Of a stretch of DNA of 37,090 nucleotides, positions 34,329 through 37,090 are shown piece by piece. Position numbers and translations under genes: made by a program. Under the pieces are notes generated by a model. That model had not been told where the DNA came from. It saw only the letters and a list, made by a program, of their open reading frames with translations, and made no database searches. Every line of letters starts with the position of its first letter. The first letter of the stretch is position 1. This stretch comes from Eubacterium sp. (GTDB taxonomy: Bacteria; Bacillota; Clostridia; Lachnospirales; Lachnospiraceae): contig JAIKWQ010000083.1 of the NCBI GenBank assembly GCA_024684535.1, forward strand, positions 1 to 37,090, in the 5' to 3' direction.

Positions 34329-37090
34329 TTTCATCCTCCAGTCTTTCCAAAACCTTTTTGTCGTTCAAGCTCTCTGTATATACCGACGCCTCAGCACAAG
34401 CACGTTTATCAATTCCACACACTCCGGCGAAAACACAGTACTTACAATGTGCATCCCCTCTTCCGTAGATAGAAGGCCTTGCACATATTTTTCCTGCATA
34501 AATCTGTTCTCCGTCTTTTTTTAAATTCGCTTCCGTACGGTCCATCAACATTTCAAACTGCTTTGTTGTGATTGCGCTTGACCATCCTGCGTGAAGATTA
34601 CCGTTTTTTGTTTTCACCGCAGGAATAACAACTGATTTCGGGTTGTCTACGCTCAAATCTTTGTCCAGTTTTTCTACTATATGAACATCGGAATTTATAT
34701 ACCCTGTCTGCTTGAATCCTTCGCTTTCCTTTCTTTGCAAAATCCCCGGTTCGTCTATTCCCGGAGCCCAGGTTGTCTCATTTTCATCAACCGCAAAATA
34801 CAGCATCGCAGCAGGAACACTTTCTTTGCCTGCCATCTTCAAAGCTGCTTTCATATATGTTATCAACTGCAGCCTGAATCCCTGATATATTTCTCCCAAT
34901 GAAACCTTTTTTTCACTGCTTTTATAGTCAATTATTTTGATATATTTTTCATCCGCTTCACATATATCAACCCTGTCAATACGGCCATGAATTTTCATTT
35001 TTTTGTCGCCGGCTAAGTTTATAACCATATCATCTTTTTCGTCATCACCCGGAAAAGCAAGTTCCGAGTACTTCTGATCAAACTCTCCGGCAATCATCTG
35101 TTTTTGCAAATATTTAAGTGAATCACCGTATATTTTTTTCATTTTTTTGATCATATACGATGTTCGTTTGTCTTTGTGATATATTTCGTTTTTGTAACCT
35201 GATATAACCTCGTCCATCGTCTCGTCAGCAAGCTTATCCATAGATTCTTTGTCTATGTCCTGCCACCTTAGTTTTCTTTCAGCCAGCTTATCCGTAAATA
35301 TCTCCAGACAGTTATGAAAAATAGTCCCCCTGTCCCTCGTATCGGGAGTATATTTTTCTCTTTCCGACAGCTTAAGTCCATACTCCAAATAATGTGCGTA
35401 CGGGCACGCCACAAACCTCTCAAACCTCGATACGCTCGCATACAAAAGATCACCGTACAAAACGCTTGCCGCTTTCGAACTGATACTTGAATCCCTCTTG
35501 TCAAGCGCCGGATAAGAGTTTATTTTTTCGAAAAGAACAGGATTTGATTCACTATAATATTTTGCAATACCATTTCGCATTTCATCTGTTTCTTTCAAAG
35601 CAATGCCACGCAAAAGAGTGTTTATACCCATATCGGTTCCGAGTACAGCCTCGATACTGTCATCCGCATCATCATCTGTTATTATTATATCTTTGAACAT
35701 ATGTCTGATTCGGTTTATCAAATAGGACTCTCTGGCTGCATTCAGGTCAGAATCTGTTTTTGAAAAAGTCAGATGAAGTTTTATCTCGGGTTTTGTTATA
35801 AGCATATAAATATAGAATTGTTCTCTGGTATACAACTCATCTGCAGACGGTGCAAGCACCGTTCCTGTCTGCTCTATTTCTTTTCTCTCACGAAGTGTAA
35901 GTATGCCTTTGCTTCCTGTTGTTTTCGGAAAAATATTATCATTGTTTCCAAGCAGGAACAAATGCCTGATTTTGCTCAATCTGCTCCTTTGCAAATCACC
36001 TACCAAAACAGCATCGTCAGACGGCGGAACAAATCCCATAACTCCCTCTGACATACCCGCCTTCAAAACCTGGGCATACTCTCTGATTGACATTGTTTCA
36101 TCTCCGATCAGACTTACCAGGTCATCAAACACATTGATTATCGAGGGATATAATTTTTTATATTCTTTTGCAAATAGTATCTTGCCATCCGATTCATATT
36201 TTTCAGATATATCCAGAAGCTTTTCATAAGCGTTTTCGGAGGCTAAAAAATCGTATAGAATTCTTGTGTATTCTTCCGCAGTTTTTCTGCTTTCCAAAAG
36301 TTTTGCAGCCGTACCTGAAACTGCATCGTAAAACTTCTCACGATATGAATTAATTTCTTCCAACGGCAGCCTGAAATCATCGATATTATATGTCCATTCT
36401 TCAGCAAATGCAGTCAGACCTCTTCTACCGCTTCCCAACATATAGTTTTCCAAAAGGTCAACCTCCGCCGGCATAAGCGGCGATAATACACACCGAAGAA
36501 ATCTGATACAACTATCCATATCAAATCCGCTTATACACATATCCAAAAACGCCCTGATGTACTCAGAAAGCGGGTTCGCGCCGAGACTTTTTTTATGATC
36601 CGGAAAATACCTGATCCCCATATCCTCAAAACTTCTGATGATATACGGCTCATAAGTTTCCACGTCTCCAAGCACAACCGCTATATCACCGTAGTTTTCA
36701 CCATTTCTGACAAGTCTTGCAATCTCACGCGCCACGTACTGAGCTTCTTTTTTCGGCGAAGCACACATCCTGATTTCTATTGCTTCATCCACATTCCCTT
36801 CATAGGTTTTTGCATCATAATCAAAAATGTTCCGCTCGAGATAATCAAGAACCTTGTTATCCGTCAATCTGTAGGAACATTTTTCTTCACCGGATCCGAC
36901 AAATACAGGTTCCGATGCATCCACTCCGGCTTCATCAGCACAGTCAAAAAGCTTTTTCAATGTAGTATTGCTGAGTTCAAAAACATCTTTTCTTCTGCCG
37001 TTATTTCCTACATCATCCCGGTCGGTTGTCACCGTCACATATACATCATCGCAAGTCTTCATCATCTCTTTCAAGAGTTCGTACTGCGCA
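34321..37090 (-). CDS. addB: ATP-dependent helicase/nuclease subunit B (N-terminus outside the window)
   Basis: The frame is open to the window edge; the last codons in the window (AQYEL, before LKEMMKTCDDVYVTV) fit the middle of AddB's N-terminal helicase-like domain, so the start is not present. About 922 of an expected 1100-1200 residues are seen. The C-terminal nuclease has IIDYKSS. The iron-sulphur staple of AddB is visible: one Cys in RFVACPYAHYL and three in CKYCVFAGVC. A TTG at 37074 is not a real start. It is the first gene of the rightmost run and is followed by addA. Confidence 0.93.
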   Translation of the reverse strand, partial: AQYELLKEMMKTCDDVYVTVTTDRDDVGNNGRRKDVFELSNTTLKKLFDCADEAGVDASEPVFVGSGEEKCSYRLTDNKVLDYLERNIFDYDAKTYEGNVDEAIEIRMCASPKKEAQYVAREIARLVRNGENYGDIAVVLGDVETYEPYIIRSFEDMGIRYFPDHKKSLGANPLSEYIRAFLDMCISGFDMDSCIRFLRCVLSPLMPAEVDLLENYMLGSGRRGLTAFAEEWTYNIDDFRLPLEEINSYREKFYDAVSGTAAKLLESRKTAEEYTRILYDFLASENAYEKLLDISEKYESDGKILFAKEYKKLYPSIINVFDDLVSLIGDETMSIREYAQVLKAGMSEGVMGFVPPSDDAVLVGDLQRSRLSKIRHLFLLGNNDNIFPKTTGSKGILTLRERKEIEQTGTVLAPSADELYTREQFYIYMLITKPEIKLHLTFSKTDSDLNAARESYLINRIRHMFKDIIITDDDADDSIEAVLGTDMGINTLLRGIALKETDEMRNGIAKYYSESNPVLFEKINSYPALDKRDSSISSKAASVLYGDLLYASVSRFERFVACPYAHYLEYGLKLSEREKYTPDTRDRGTIFHNCLEIFTDKLAERKLRWQDIDKESMDKLADETMDEVISGYKNEIYHKDKRTSYMIKKMKKIYGDSLKYLQKQMIAGEFDQKYSELAFPGDDEKDDMVINLAGDKKMKIHGRIDRVDICEADEKYIKIIDYKSSEKKVSLGEIYQGFRLQLITYMKAALKMAGKESVPAAMLYFAVDENETTWAPGIDEPGILQRKESEGFKQTGYINSDVHIVEKLDKDLSVDNPKSVVIPAVKTKNGNLHAGWSSAITTKQFEMLMDRTEANLKKDGEQIYAGKICARPSIYGRGDAHCKYCVFAGVCGIDKRACAEASVYTESLNDKKVLERLEDENG

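Noticed and set aside
34321-37074. TTG at 37074 as the real start of addB
   Set aside because: The frame continues to the window edge with residues that fit the AddB N-terminal domain, and a complete AddB is about 200 residues longer.

Overview
This 37 kb window comes from a low-to-moderate GC Gram-positive genome. It is most likely a clostridium of the Lachnospiraceae type (Butyrivibrio/Lachnospira-like). The support is strong AGGAGG ribosome sites, TTGACA/TATAAT promoters, the Firmicutes proteins AddAB, MecA, ClpC, RicT, YaaR and MntP, a small clostridial protein family at 21910-22323, and Lys/Thr-rich secreted proteins with Big2-like and SH3-like domains. This placement is an inference from gene content. 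Every convincing gene lies on the minus strand, so transcription runs from high to low coordinates. The longest gene-free stretch is about 112 bases. I see no tRNA, rRNA, CRISPR array, insertion sequence or prophage.

In transcription order, the right part (37090-21910) starts with addB (cut by the window edge) and addA, the two-subunit recombination nuclease. It continues with a secreted SH3-like/glucosaminidase wall protein, a membrane-anchored cohesin-like surface protein, and clpC, whose start lies 92 bases inside the surface-protein gene. Then come an SGNH hydrolase, a NUDIX hydrolase, a GNAT acetyltransferase, a three-domain S1 RNA-binding protein and the manganese exporter mntP. A 137-aa conserved clostridial protein with its own promoter follows and ends at a strong terminator (21857-21890).

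The middle part (21824-9481) holds a fused YunG-like/D-2-hydroxyacid dehydrogenase and a tail-anchored secreted lipase-like hydrolase. A promoter at 18255-18283 then drives the most unusual block: a sensor diguanylate cyclase (GGDEF), a hybrid histidine kinase with REC and HPt domains, a second hybrid kinase that ends in a DegV (fatty-acid-binding-type) domain, and radA, whose start overlaps the kinase stop as ATGA. A separate gene for a zinc-ribbon membrane protein follows, with its own promoter and terminator.

The left part (9378-1) is close in order to the Bacillus subtilis yaaO-tmk-yaaQ-yaaR-holB-yaaT-yabA-yabB region: a short Orn/Lys/Arg-decarboxylase-family protein, a guanylate-kinase-like protein in the tmk position, yaaR, holB, ricT (yaaT) and trmN6 (yabB). 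A membrane EAL phosphodiesterase follows. Two single genes close the window: a secreted protein with two cyclophilin-like domains, and mecA, the adaptor of ClpC. Their promoters share an unusual spacer sequence.

The best candidate for an undescribed system is the GGDEF / HK-REC-HPt / HK-REC-DegV / RadA block. It has the parts of a phosphorelay (two kinases and receivers, one HPt) and a possible lipid-sensing output, but no DNA-binding regulator.
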